Below are positions 20,867 through 30,342 of a stretch of DNA of 64,000 nt, piece after piece. The stretch's first letter is position 1. Each line of letters begins with the position of its first letter. Made by a program: the position numbers and the translations under genes. Below the pieces are notes generated by a model. The model was not told the DNA's origin. It saw only the letters and a program-made list of their open reading frames with translations, and did not search any database. The DNA is taken from the NCBI RefSeq assembly GCF_017916325.1, contig NC_090170.1, positions 276,501 through 340,500 on the forward strand, given 5' to 3'. Source of the stretch: Leishmania martiniquensis (Eukaryota > Euglenozoa > Kinetoplastea > Trypanosomatida > Trypanosomatidae).

Positions 20867-22969
20867 ATGTTGCGGCGCGTCGCATCCGTCGCGGCTCGCT
20901 CCTCTGCGTGCTCGTCATCACCGGCGGCTCGCCTCAGCGCGACGTGGCACCACCGCCACACAGGGCCGGCCCTTCTGCGTCTTCGCAATAGCCATGGTCG
21001 CTGCAACTCTAGCAACGTGGCGGTGGTAATACAACGCCGCTTTGTCGGCCCTCGCCAGTACTCACCGAAAGGGTATCGCGAGGCTGCCGGGCGCGCACCA
21101 ATGTCATTTGAGTTTGGTGAGGAGTGCAACAGCCTTGCCAGGGCTGCGCACCAAACAAAGAACTATGGGGATGCCATCACCCTGTATGATAGGGCGCTGA
21201 CAATGCGCCGCGAAAAGTACGGGCCGATTCACGAAAAGTGCGCCGCCACGCTGCACAACATCGGCCGTGTGTTTATCGACATGAAGGAGTACGGCGCCGC
21301 TGAAAACGCCTTTACCGAGGCAGCCGCCATCTACGAGCAAGTGGAGGGGGACAAGTCCCTCAAGTACGCGGAGTCGCTGGAGCTGCTGGCGCTCTGCTAC
21401 ACGCACCTCAAATTCCTCGATGAGGCGGAAAAGGCCTTCAAGGATAGCATTCGCATCTTTCGGGATCAGTGCTACAACTACGGCAACCACTCGTGGCTGC
21501 CGGATGACAAGACGCCGCCTACTGAGCCAAACAAGCACCCGCTCTCGTCGGCAGCGCACGCTCTAGCCGACTGCGCGGCGCTCTTCCTCTTACGTCGCCA
21601 GGAGCACGAAGCCGTTGCCTTCCTGGAGGAAGCGCTGGTGATACGTCGATTCTTGTACAACCGCCACGTCAAGTTCCGCCCGATGATTGCCCAGACGCTC
21701 AACAAACTCTGTGAACTAAAGAAGTCGCTCGACGACGCCGTCGGCGCGGAGATGTGCATCAACGAATGCTTGCAGATCTGCATCGAAACACTTGGTCGTG
21801 ATCACCCGGCGACGGCGCAGGCGACGAGTAGCAAGGCAGGACTGCTCGCCGCCAAGAGGCAGTTCCGAGACGCCTTGCGGCTGTACGAGGAGAGCACGAC
21901 AACCTACGCCATCGCGCTCGGCAAAGACGCGCCTTTGTTTGGGCAGGAGCTCATGAAACTCGGCCGCTGCCAGGAGCTCTGCAATGACGTTGTCAACGCT
22001 GAGAAGACGTTTCAGCGCGGCGTGGAGGTCATCAAGAAGGGCTTCGGCCCGAACAGCCTCCAGCTGGCGGAGGCGAACACTTTCTACGGGTCGTTGCTGG
22101 CCCGAACGCTCGAAATCGACCGCGCTGTTGATCTGTTCCGCGACGCCATCCGTATTCGAAAGAGTGTGGACAAGAACGATCCGCAGCTGTCCTACCTGTA
22201 CCAAAAGATCGGCGACGCCTATGCGATGCGGCGGGAGCCGCACGCGGAGGCCTACTTCCTCCTTGCCGTGGATGCCTTCAAGCAGAACGCCACGATTGAG
22301 CCGCTGCAGCGTACCTACGTGACGGACGTTTTGGACGACTTGGGGCTTTTCTACCTCGATTTTCAGCACTTCGAGAAGGCGGAGGCGTGCTTCAAGGAAT
22401 CCCTAGACACCCGCATCGACATGCTCGGTGAAAACCACGCCACGGTGGCGTACTCGTACAGCAACTTCGCGCTCCTGTACCTGCAGCGGCAGGACTACGC
22501 GAACTGCGAGAAGATGGCGGCGGCGGCGCTGGATATGTATGGCAAGACGGCCCGCTCCAACGTGCTTGCTCAGGCCGACGTGCACACAACTCTGGGTCAG
22601 TGCTACCACCAGCAGAGACAGTTTGCCAAGGCGCTGGAGATGCACGAGAAGGCGCTCAACGTGCGTCGCACACGTGGCGACACGACTGAGACGGCCGTGG
22701 CCGAGTCACTCAATCACATCGCACGTGTCTACGTCACTACGAAGCAGTACGGCAAGGCATACCGCCACGTCAAGGAGGCACGACGACTTGTCTGGCAGTT
22801 CAACGTGGAGATCACGCAGCCACTGCGAAACGAAATCGTCAAAACGGAGCAGATGATCCCACCTATGCAAGAGTGGACGAATGAAGAGCGGGCGGAGGCG
22901 CAGGCGAAGATCGAGAGCGCTAGCGGAACTGGCGGCAGCAGCGCGGCTTCGAACTCCACCGTAACCTGA
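20867..22969 (+). CDS. TPR-repeat protein (kinesin-light-chain-like repeats), probably mitochondrial
   Basis: The protein is 700 residues from the ATG at 20867. Its first 78 residues are rich in Arg, Ser and Ala with almost no acidic residues (MLRRVASVAARSSACSSSP), which fits a mitochondrial targeting sequence. From residue 79 (MSFEFGEECNSLARAAHQ) onwards nearly all of it is built from 34- to 42-residue tetratricopeptide units of the kinesin-light-chain type, with repeated A..LY..AL....+..G..H pattern, for example AITLYDRALTMRREKYG, ALEMHEKALNVRRTRG and AEACFKESLDTRIDMLGENH. Such arrays are protein-binding scaffolds; the partner is unknown. The frame continues upstream to an ATG at 20663, which I do not favour. 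Which Met is used depends on the splice site (see findings). Only the last 20 or so residues are low complexity. Confidence 0.85.
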   Translation: MLRRVASVAARSSACSSSPAARLSATWHHRHTGPALLRLRNSHGRCNSSNVAVVIQRRFVGPRQYSPKGYREAAGRAPMSFEFGEECNSLARAAHQTKNYGDAITLYDRALTMRREKYGPIHEKCAATLHNIGRVFIDMKEYGAAENAFTEAAAIYEQVEGDKSLKYAESLELLALCYTHLKFLDEAEKAFKDSIRIFRDQCYNYGNHSWLPDDKTPPTEPNKHPLSSAAHALADCAALFLLRRQEHEAVAFLEEALVIRRFLYNRHVKFRPMIAQTLNKLCELKKSLDDAVGAEMCINECLQICIETLGRDHPATAQATSSKAGLLAAKRQFRDALRLYEESTTTYAIALGKDAPLFGQELMKLGRCQELCNDVVNAEKTFQRGVEVIKKGFGPNSLQLAEANTFYGSLLARTLEIDRAVDLFRDAIRIRKSVDKNDPQLSYLYQKIGDAYAMRREPHAEAYFLLAVDAFKQNATIEPLQRTYVTDVLDDLGLFYLDFQHFEKAEACFKESLDTRIDMLGENHATVAYSYSNFALLYLQRQDYANCEKMAAAALDMYGKTARSNVLAQADVHTTLGQCYHQQRQFAKALEMHEKALNVRRTRGDTTETAVAESLNHIARVYVTTKQYGKAYRHVKEARRLVWQFNVEITQPLRNEIVKTEQMIPPMQEWTNEERAEAQAKIESASGTGGSSAASNSTVT

Positions 22970-23572
22970 GCAAGTGTGGCGAGACGCAGGTCGCGTCCTA
23001 CAAGGCGCGTGAGCTGGTGTGTCTCTCCGTACCGATTTGGAAGACGAATACATATACATATATACATGTATCGAAAAACAGAGCCACGAGAAAAGAGGGA
23101 CGGCGAAGGGCGGAATGACGGCCGGATATGCCCCCCCTCCTCCTTCCCCACCCCACCCGGACCGAATCCTTTCCCCGTCTCAGCCCTTTCGCCGGCGGTT
23201 GTGTATGAGCTCCCTCTGCCTGTCGCTCTCTCTCTCGTCGCTGTTGCACAGAGAGAGAGAAAGAAAGAGAGGCAGAGAACCAAACACCTATACGCTGAGG
23301 AAGCATGAAGCTAGGCGTAAAAGAAGTGGCGTCGTCTCGTGTGCAAGGTGCGGCCCATCCACTCGTGCATCCGCCCCCTCTCCTTCCCTCTCGTCGCTCT
23401 CGGCCCTCACCTGCTTGCCCTGCCCGGTACTGTCGCTGTGGCGGGCGGTCAAAGGAACTGCGCTCTGCCTCACTGTCAACGGCCCCACAAGGAAGGCCTC
23501 ACCCCCCTACCTCCCTTCTTTTCCTCCTGCAGTCCTCTTTAGCGCCTCAGTATTGCCGCGCGCTCCTCCGCC
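22970..23572. other. Intergenic region between the TPR gene and V-ATPase D
   Basis: No gene is supported. It contains an AT-rich stretch at about 23048-23071, a GA-rich run at about 23250-23278, and pyrimidine tracts leading to the acceptor below. Confidence 0.6.
23501..23532 (+). promoter_or_regulatory. Predicted trans-splice signal for V-ATPase D
   Basis: A C/T tract (about 23501-23529) ends in CAG with AG at 23531-23532, which would give a 5'UTR of about 40 nt before the ATG at 23573. A further CAG lies at 23548-23550. Confidence 0.55.
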
Positions 23573-24397
23573 ATGTCCAACACGAACCGCTACCCGGCCC
23601 TGCCAAGCCGCATGTCCCTCATCGCCTTCAAGACGCGCCTCAAAGGAGCGCAGAAGGGGCACAGTTTGTTGAAGAAGAAGGCCGATGCTCTGGCGCTGCG
23701 CTACCGCATGGTGATGGGTGAGCTGCACAAGGCAAAGCTCGAAATGGCGAACCAAATCAAGGGCTCCTACTTCACCATCACGCAGGCACAGTTCATTGCT
23801 GGCGATATCAGCCTTGCCGTGCAGGAGTCCCTGAAGATACCGACATACCGGATGGAGCTGCAGGTGGAGAACATTGCCGGTGTGCAGGTACCCAGCTTCC
23901 ACACGCAGAACAGCGACGCCGACGATGGGCAAGACGGTGCTGCGGCGGAATCACGTCTGAACAGCGACAACCCGTCCGCCGCCGGTGTCTCGCTCACGGC
24001 TGGTTTGGGAAAGGGCGGGGAGCAGATCAAGGAGGCCTATTCTGCCTTCCGCCACACCCTCTCGCTTCTCGTCAAGATCGCGTCGCTGCAGACGAGCTGG
24101 ATTACTCTCGATACCGCACAAAAGGTGACGAACCGCCGCGTGAATGCCCTGGAGAAGGTCGTCATCCCGCGCGTGCAGAACACCCTCAGTTACATCACGT
24201 CCGAGCTGGACGAGCAGGAGCGTGAGGAGTTTTTCCGTCTCAAGATGGTCCAGAAGAAAAAGAAAGCCATGGCCAAGATACAGCAGGCCGCGCGCGATGC
24301 GGAGACGGCCGACATCGAGGCGGTGCGGACGCGCAAGCGCAACCTCCTCATAGCCCAGCGCGATGGTGGCGTCGCCGAGGCGGACATGGTGGTTTAA
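23573..24397 (+). CDS. V-type proton ATPase subunit D
   Basis: The protein has 274 residues; the family is usually about 250. Subunit D is the central-stalk rotor component of the V1 sector, which couples ATP hydrolysis to proton pumping into acidic organelles. The N-terminal signature is clear: [20 protein letters not shown] followed by [15 protein letters not shown]. The second signature is LASLQTSF-like [16 protein letters not shown], then [20 protein letters not shown] and [20 protein letters not shown]. Both terminal helices that form the antiparallel coiled coil are therefore present. A polar insertion of about 25 residues (near residues 113-140, rich in Asp, Ser and Asn) interrupts the middle region compared with animal and fungal proteins. 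The start is well placed behind a strong trans-splice acceptor. The SIDER2 copy 1 lies in what should be its 3'UTR. Confidence 0.96.
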   Translation: MSNTNRYPALPSRMSLIAFKTRLKGAQKGHSLLKKKADALALRYRMVMGELHKAKLEMANQIKGSYFTITQAQFIAGDISLAVQESLKIPTYRMELQVENIAGVQVPSFHTQNSDADDGQDGAAAESRLNSDNPSAAGVSLTAGLGKGGEQIKEAYSAFRHTLSLLVKIASLQTSWITLDTAQKVTNRRVNALEKVVIPRVQNTLSYITSELDEQEREEFFRLKMVQKKKKAMAKIQQAARDAETADIEAVRTRKRNLLIAQRDGGVAEADMVV

Positions 24398-24743
24398 CGC
24401 TGCATGTGGCGTCCCCACGCGCAGATGAGCCGCCGACAGTACTAAAAAAAATGCTTCCTTCAGTACAGCCATACTGGTACAGCAAGGGGGGGCGACACTG
24501 GCCGCGGCCTCTTCTCGGGCTGACGATGGCAACGACGCCTCTTCATGTCGCCGCTGTCGCTTATCGACTCTCTCGCCACCTCGCGGCGTTTATGTGTTAG
24601 TGTGTATATGTGCTTTGGTGGTACTGAGGTTGGGTGCTCCGCAATGGATGGCGTGTCAGGCGACAGCTCTTTTCTTTTGTGTGTGCGTCGTATATCCACC
24701 GTGAAGCGGCGCACTGGTGCCGTTGGCAAAGTACACCACAAGC
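24398..24743. other. Start of the V-ATPase D 3' region
   Basis: No gene is seen. This is ordinary sequence between the V-ATPase D stop codon and the SIDER2-like element; it probably belongs to the 3'UTR. Confidence 0.5.
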
Positions 24744-25075
24744 GGTGTGTGGCGACTTTGGGGGGGGGGTCGGTACCTCACTCGGTGCAGGGATGCCAAG
24801 CAGTACCCTCCCCCTCACCCTCCCTCCTCCTCTATTCAATGCAAGTGCCGGGCCACCTCCGCTAGTGGTGGCAGGGCCCCAAACGCGTACGACGTAGGGG
24901 CAGTGAGAGGAGGATGGGGGGGGGGGCGGATTGGCGTGCTCAGACGACGAAGTCGGCGCTTGGCTGTAGCGCGTAGCTATACGGCTGCCTCGCGCCCGCG
25001 TGATGGGCCGCGTCTGGCAAGCGAGGTGGAATGGCGCTTGGCCCCACGATGAGCGGCAGAGAAGGGACACCCTGG
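24744..25075 (+). mobile_element. SIDER2-like short degenerate retroposon, copy 1
   Basis: A segment of about 330 bases is repeated at 44310-44586 with roughly 90% identity by eye. Shared blocks include GGTACCTCACTCGGTGCAGG, GATGCCAAGCAGTACCCTCC, TACGACGTAGGGGCAGTGAG and CTCAGACGACGAAGTCGGCG. This copy retains about 30 bases (roughly 25018-25056) missing from copy 2. The sequence style and intergenic location match SIDER2 elements of Leishmania, which are extinct short retroposons related to ingi/L1Tc and are known to lie in 3'UTRs where many promote mRNA decay. It lies about 350 bases after the V-ATPase D stop. The SIDER2 name is from memory and not from a search; the outer boundaries are set by where the two copies stop matching. 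Confidence 0.7.
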
Positions 25076-25968
25076 CACAAAACGATGCTCCGTGTATGCC
25101 CCTCCTTCTCGTCCCTCAGCCCGCCCTCACAATGACGAGTGAGGGGGAGACAACATCAGAGAGAGGGAGAAAGAAGTCGAAGGGATAGTGAAGGTGAAGA
25201 GAGCATCGGCCTCCAGTTGATGTATGCATTTCGCAGCGTACAGGGAGGCGCGTGAACTTGGATGGACGAGCTGCGTCGACGCCTTCCGTCGTCTCTTCGT
25301 CCCTCACGCTGCACAAATCACGGCGACCGCCTACGAGCTGGTGGCCTCCCTCTCCCCCGCCCCCCCTCCCCATCCACAGCTCGCTGGGCCGCTACCTCGC
25401 GTTGCGGTGGCAACGCGCCATCCTGTATCGTAGCAATCAGCTGTCCTACATGACCCCGCCATCTATGCATGACTCTGTTTCCTCTGTGTTTCAACGGCTT
25501 CTTTTTCTCGCTTCTGCTCCCCTGTGCTTTTCCTTCGAGACATACCCCTTAGCTGCCGCATTCATCATCGGCCCCCCTCCCCCTCCTCGCCTTCTCACTC
25601 TCGTGTTTCGTGTAAGACGGTGTCTCGTCGCGCTTGTACCGTATCGGGCACCAGATCGCCATCATCAGCACTACCGGCTTCTTCTGCTTCCTCCTCCCAC
25701 CCCCCACACACACACACACTCTTCCTCATCCCTCCCCGACCCATCTCTGAGCATATCTTCCTCAGTGCTGTTCTCTTTTGTTGCCTGGTGGCGCCAGTGC
25801 TACTCAACTTATCGCTTTCCAATCTGGCGCACCATCCCCCCCCCCGCTTCTTCTCCCTCCACACACACACACGCGCGCACAAGTTTATATTTATTTACAC
25901 ATACGTACTCCCTTCTCGGCATCCTTTTTTCGTTGTTGTCACTTGTTGGCCGGCTCACACACATCACC
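25076..25968. other. Intergenic region upstream of the EEP-fold gene
   Basis: No gene is supported. It contains CA runs at about 25705-25719 and 25861-25874 and long pyrimidine tracts. The frame of the next gene stays open upstream to 25252, but that stretch reads through simple sequence and 5'UTR. The last AG before the ATG at 25969 is at 25882-25883, a likely splice acceptor giving a 5'UTR of about 86 nt. Confidence 0.55.
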
Positions 25969-27555
25969 ATGTCCATGTCGGATAACAAAAATGAAGAGCA
26001 GGTACTCAAGACCATGAAGGCAGGCGACATCCTGCATTATGACTATCGCCCCGCTAATCGGCGAGATGGCAGTGGCGCCAAGCTGAGCGATACGTTCCGC
26101 GTGGCCCAGTGGAACATCGAGCGTGGCATCAAGCTTGATGCCATTATCGCGGACCTGAAAGCGCTGCACGCCGACTTGATCGTGCTGCAGGAGCTCGACA
26201 TCAACTGCCGCCGCTCCAGCTATGCAAATGTGCCGAAAGAAATCGCCAGGGCCCTCGAAGCCGAGATTTACTTCTTGTGCGAATTCGAGGAGCTCGACTC
26301 CAGCCTGCGGACCCCTGACGCCGCCATCGGTCCCCGTTCACAGCCGGCGCTGGAGCCGGAGACGCCAACGAACTCGGACCGCGACACCCTCAAGTCGGCG
26401 AAGAGCCGCCACTTCCACGGCAACGCAATCCTCAGTCGCTGTGTGTCGCTGCGAGAGCCGACCGTGATTCCGCTCACGAGCTCCCTCAAGTGGGAGGAGG
26501 TGGGTCATCTGTATAACGAGCCGCGCCGAGGATTTCGCAGTACCCTGCGTGTCTGTGTCTACTCGTCAGACCGCACTTCGGCTCAGATGGCGCCGCTGTA
26601 CATTTACTGCTGTCATTTTGAAGTATACTGTGGGGGTCTCGAGCGTGTGCGGCAACTGGCGGACTGCATGGCTGATATGCAGCGCATCACACACGTGTCG
26701 ACGGTGGTGAACGGCGCGAGTGTGCGACGGCCCGCCTTCCTCCTTGCGGGGGACTTGAACACCATGGCGCACGGTATCGTACGACTAAGCCGGCTCTTTG
26801 GAACGGATCGACTCCGCTGGCTCAGCTTCGGCGAGGAGGAGGCGTGCTGGCTGCAGCGCAAGGTGCTGGGGCGCAACATGCAGTTCCTGGAGGCCCGCCT
26901 CTCTCCTCTATCGTTCCGCTTCCTGGCACGCGCTATCTCGCGTGTACACCAACTCGTGTGCAGCAACTCTCTGGTGTGGCAATACGTGTACGGCTTCACA
27001 AAGGCGGAACAAGACCGCATGTCCAATGTGAACCTGTGCCTGTACGACCCGTCTGACAAGGTGACCTCCATCACGCTAGACCATCCCGCCTACCATGGCT
27101 TCGTACGTGGAAAATTCGATTGGATACTGCTGAGCAATCTGCAGCCGTACCCGTTTCGCACTGCCCGCGATGGCGCTAAGCCGGTCGACCTTGCTGCCCT
27201 CGAGAAGAACGGCAGCATCCTTGCCACCTCGTACGCTTCTCGCTACCTTCACACCATCGACGGCTCCAAAGACGACAAGGTGCACGGCACGCCGGCGGGG
27301 CCGGACGAGGCGGCAACGAAGTCTGTGCCGGCGGACGGCTATCTTCTCTTCAACGAGAACTATACCGCCAGCGATCACCGCGGGCTTGTTATGACGGTGC
27401 AGCAGAACAATGGGCGGCCACAAGACGTCTACCCACCGCATGGCGCTCCGTATACAGCTAACTGGGCAGCGCTAAGCTTCTTCGCTCTGACCCGTGCGCT
27501 ACCTGTCGCCGCCGTTGTGCTGGGGCTCTACTGCAGGTACAAAACGTCACGTTAA
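25969..27555 (+). CDS. Endonuclease/exonuclease/phosphatase (EEP)-fold protein with C-terminal membrane segment
   Basis: The protein has 528 residues. It carries the full set of EEP (DNase I/CCR4/inositol phosphatase) catalytic motifs in order: WNIERG with Asn49, LQELD with the metal-binding Glu75, GDLN at residues 261-264, and SDH at residues 468-470. This supports a Mg-dependent phosphodiesterase or phosphatase; the substrate (RNA, nucleotide or phospholipid head group) cannot be read from the sequence. There is no leucine-rich-repeat domain of the CCR4 kind. The C-terminus ends with a single hydrophobic segment (about residues 503-522, FFALTRALPVAAVVLGLY) followed by a short basic tail, which suggests a tail-anchored membrane protein. 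The ATG at 25969 (MSMSDNK; a second ATG lies six bases on) is preferred over the upstream open frame because no acceptor AG lies between 25884 and this ATG. Confidence 0.85.
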   Translation: MSMSDNKNEEQVLKTMKAGDILHYDYRPANRRDGSGAKLSDTFRVAQWNIERGIKLDAIIADLKALHADLIVLQELDINCRRSSYANVPKEIARALEAEIYFLCEFEELDSSLRTPDAAIGPRSQPALEPETPTNSDRDTLKSAKSRHFHGNAILSRCVSLREPTVIPLTSSLKWEEVGHLYNEPRRGFRSTLRVCVYSSDRTSAQMAPLYIYCCHFEVYCGGLERVRQLADCMADMQRITHVSTVVNGASVRRPAFLLAGDLNTMAHGIVRLSRLFGTDRLRWLSFGEEEACWLQRKVLGRNMQFLEARLSPLSFRFLARAISRVHQLVCSNSLVWQYVYGFTKAEQDRMSNVNLCLYDPSDKVTSITLDHPAYHGFVRGKFDWILLSNLQPYPFRTARDGAKPVDLAALEKNGSILATSYASRYLHTIDGSKDDKVHGTPAGPDEAATKSVPADGYLLFNENYTASDHRGLVMTVQQNNGRPQDVYPPHGAPYTANWAALSFFALTRALPVAAVVLGLYCRYKTSR

Positions 27556-28200
27556 CGCACCGGCGTTGCACATGTGTCTTTGCAGGCGGGTGGTGCAGCG
27601 CTGCTCTTTCTTTTTATGCTCGTGCTTCTTCAACACCGGCGTACCCATGCGCGGTCATAGCCACCAGCGCTTCATCATCGGTGCACCTTTCTGTGTGCAC
27701 ATGCGTAAATTTGTGGTGGCAGCCAAGACGGGAAAAGGGTAAGGGAGGAGAGGGGGCGAACGAAAAAAAAAAAGGGCAACAACGAGCGTCTCTGCGGATG
27801 GCGTGTAGGTGACGAGTATACACAGGGCACATGGACCACGACGCGCTCTTCGCTACCGCTTGTCGTCGCACCATCTTGACGATGGGCTGGCTTTGCGGGC
27901 CGGCCGTCGTCCGCGAATCTCGCAGCCCATACCCGTCTTGTAAATGTGGAGGCCTCTTCCGCCACCCCCAATCCCCTCCATGCGGTAATGCGTCTGCATA
28001 ATGCGTTGCCTTTTCTTATCCGCGCTCCACCACCAACCCTCACGAACAGCCACCCTCATCGCTGCCGGCGTCAGCGTTGAAAGGGCATCCCGCAGTGCGG
28101 CACTTGTGCAGGTGATGTCGCCTCTTTCACGGGAAAGGGCGCCGAGGCTGTTTTTCAATTCCTCTTCCTTCCCCTCTCTCCGTCAAAGGTGGTGGACAGG
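27556..28200. other. Intergenic region between the EEP gene and the PEX3-like gene
   Basis: No gene is supported. It contains a run of A at about 27762-27773 and a pyrimidine tract at 28150-28182 used by the next gene. Confidence 0.6.
28150..28188 (+). promoter_or_regulatory. Predicted trans-splice signal for the PEX3-like gene
   Basis: The C/T tract at 28150-28182 is followed by the first AG at 28187-28188, leaving only about 12 nt before the ATG at 28201. Confidence 0.45.
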
Positions 28201-29754
28201 ATGCCCCGGCTCTCGTACTGGGCCGTTGGCGTGTTTGCCGGAGGTGGAGTAGCCTACGGTGGCTATCATCACGTCTACGTACCACACCGTGCGGCGCAGC
28301 TGGCCGCCGACCAGCAGCTGGATCAGTGCAAACGACCACACCAAGACGCCATTCACGCCTATTCACGGCTGCGGGCAGCCGTCGAGCAGCAATCGGCCAT
28401 TATGTCGTCGTTCCCGTCTTCCTCGTCGGCGAGCGCACGGCAGGACACCTCAGCGTGGCACACGAACTCTGAAAAGGTCCTTTTCTTTTGTGCGCTGCAG
28501 CGTATGCGTGCACTGCTCCTGGGTCTTCCAGATCACCTCATCACCGAGAAAGATCTGCGAGCGCAGCTTCAGCAACTCTCTGTCTGGGAAGCGCAGCACT
28601 GCACCGAGCTCCACTTTCGGCCAGCCCCTCTTAGCACTTCGCAAACGCTGCGGTCCGTCGCGTGTTTTGCGGTTTACCTGCTATGCTTTCGCGTGCTCAA
28701 CCCGCTGCTGAGCGTGTGGGCTGGCTCTGCGCGCTGGCAAGCCCGGCTGCTACACCACGTGGCCGCTCGTATCGCTGAGGTCTTGGAGATAAAGGTGGTA
28801 CTGACAGTGGAAGGCAGTGAGTCGCACAGCGGCACCCGTGGAGTCGCCCGTGGGCCGTCGCGCCGCTACATCACCCTCAACACGACGCACTGGATTGAAG
28901 AGGTCGGCTTCTGGGCGTGTCCCAACAACCCACTTTTGTGTGACCAGTCCGTCAGCCCACCAGCAGCAGTGGAGCGTCAGGGTGAGGACGACTGTCGCCT
29001 AGAACTCCTGCGCTGTCGTCCCAGGAAAGCCTGCTCGTCCAACGCCGCGCTACCGCACAGTTTCGCATCGCGATTCGCCCCATTGTCGTTGCGACAGCCG
29101 TGGTGCTACCTGCTCCTGTGTGGCCCCTCAGCTTCAGCGACCGCCTACACGACAACCTATGCCGAGCACTGGCGTCGGCTGGCGACGCAACAGCAGGAGC
29201 GCATGTCGAGCGGAGGTACAAGTAGCAAAGCTGCGTTTCTGATGACGGCGACGGACGTCTCCCTTGGGTATCCGGTGCTGTCTGACACCGGGCACCTTGA
29301 GTGCAACCTGGATGATGAGGCACACTACATCCCTGTGGGGATCAGCGGCTTGCCCCGCGTCCTCTACGTGGACGCGGCGCATGCGAAGGCCGATGTGCGG
29401 CCTCGACGTTCGCGCGAGGAGAAGTACGCCTGCGTGCAGGAAGCGCAATTTGCACGTGTCCCGTCCACAGCGCACGCAACGCGTGCGCCAGCTGACTCCA
29501 CGCTCGCGGCAGCGCCACAAGCGCCGTCCAGGTTGCTCGAGTGGCAAGTCCATCGCGGGATTCCATGGTGGCTCCGAGTTTGGTGGGGCGGTGTCTATGG
29601 CGGCGGCCGTTGTCGGTCGCGCCCCACTCTTCACTACCACCTTGGTAACGCGAGCACAGCGGCCGAGTACGCAAGTGCTGCCATCGCAGCCAGCCAGGCT
29701 GCGGAGCTCTTCACTGCCGCTGCAGTCTCCTCCTCCTCTGCGACGCACTTGTAA
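28201..29754 (+). CDS. Membrane-anchored protein, candidate PEX3-like peroxin
   Basis: The protein is 517 residues from the ATG at 28201; the frame also allows a GTG at 28189, which I reject. Residues about 5-22 form an N-terminal hydrophobic anchor (YWAVGVFAGGGVAYGGY). This is followed by a charged helical stretch, a helix MRALLLGLPDHLITEKDLRA, then a VWE at residues 128-130 and a second hydrophobic segment at about 148-175 (VACFAVYLLCFRVLNPLLSV). This order resembles PEX3, the peroxisomal docking factor for PEX19. In human PEX3 an N-terminal anchor is followed by a helix with LREALMQQL, an IWEDLK motif, and a hydrophobic helix with LLRVQLNI. The second half has polar insertions and no motif I recognise. 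PEX3 in trypanosomatid glycosomes is known to be very divergent, so the match is an inference; the alternative is an unrelated membrane protein of unknown function. Confidence 0.5.
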   Translation: MPRLSYWAVGVFAGGGVAYGGYHHVYVPHRAAQLAADQQLDQCKRPHQDAIHAYSRLRAAVEQQSAIMSSFPSSSSASARQDTSAWHTNSEKVLFFCALQRMRALLLGLPDHLITEKDLRAQLQQLSVWEAQHCTELHFRPAPLSTSQTLRSVACFAVYLLCFRVLNPLLSVWAGSARWQARLLHHVAARIAEVLEIKVVLTVEGSESHSGTRGVARGPSRRYITLNTTHWIEEVGFWACPNNPLLCDQSVSPPAAVERQGEDDCRLELLRCRPRKACSSNAALPHSFASRFAPLSLRQPWCYLLLCGPSASATAYTTTYAEHWRRLATQQQERMSSGGTSSKAAFLMTATDVSLGYPVLSDTGHLECNLDDEAHYIPVGISGLPRVLYVDAAHAKADVRPRRSREEKYACVQEAQFARVPSTAHATRAPADSTLAAAPQAPSRLLEWQVHRGIPWWLRVWWGGVYGGGRCRSRPTLHYHLGNASTAAEYASAAIAASQAAELFTAAAVSSSSATHL

Positions 29755-30342
29755 ATACAGGGTGAAGAGGGTGTCCAGAAAAGAGAAGCGAGGGGCGGCT
29801 GCATCGCGCTGGTCATCACATCAACGCAGATGCACAGAGGTATCGTGTGGGTCTCTCTCTCTCTGTGTATGTGCCGAAAGCAAGCCGAACGCGAGCACAG
29901 ACCAGTCGATGCAGTCCGAGGTTGATGCATGAGTGTATGACATCAACATCTGCAGCACTTCTCATCTACTTGGGTATCTTTCGTCGATGCCTCGCGCTGG
30001 TGGTTGCCGCTTCATCACTCGCGAATGTCCATCTTCCTGTTTGGATGCCTGCCCAGCCACCTTTTCTCCACCTCCCCGCACGCCCCTCTACGATTGCTTG
30101 GACACCCTCTCATGCAGCGCAGCTCCGCCCCTCTCTGCCTCCTCGCGGAACTGAACTGTATCGCGAAAGAGGGAGGGAGCGCCGTGGTGTGACGGCTGCC
30201 GCCACGACACTGGAGGACGCGCGTCTCTTCGCTTTGTGTGCGTGCAGAGGCCCCGTCGAGAATCTGATTTGTTTCGGTGGCGGCTGTCCGCGTCCACCTC
30301 TCTCATATCCTCTCATCTCCGCAGCGCTCGCTCTGCCTCCCC
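29755..30342. other. Intergenic region upstream of the SET gene
   Basis: No gene is supported. It contains a short TC/GT-rich stretch at 29848-29870 and the pyrimidine tract below. The SET frame is open upstream to a GTG at 30277, which I do not accept as a start. Confidence 0.55.
30291..30324 (+). promoter_or_regulatory. Predicted trans-splice signal for the SET-domain gene
   Basis: The C/T tract at about 30291-30321 ends in GCAG with AG at 30323-30324, giving an 18 nt leader before the ATG at 30343. Confidence 0.55.

Noticed and set aside
25252..25968. Upstream extension of the EEP gene by 239 codons
   Set aside because: It translates dinucleotide runs and pyrimidine tracts, and a splice acceptor (25882-25883) lies between it and the preferred ATG.
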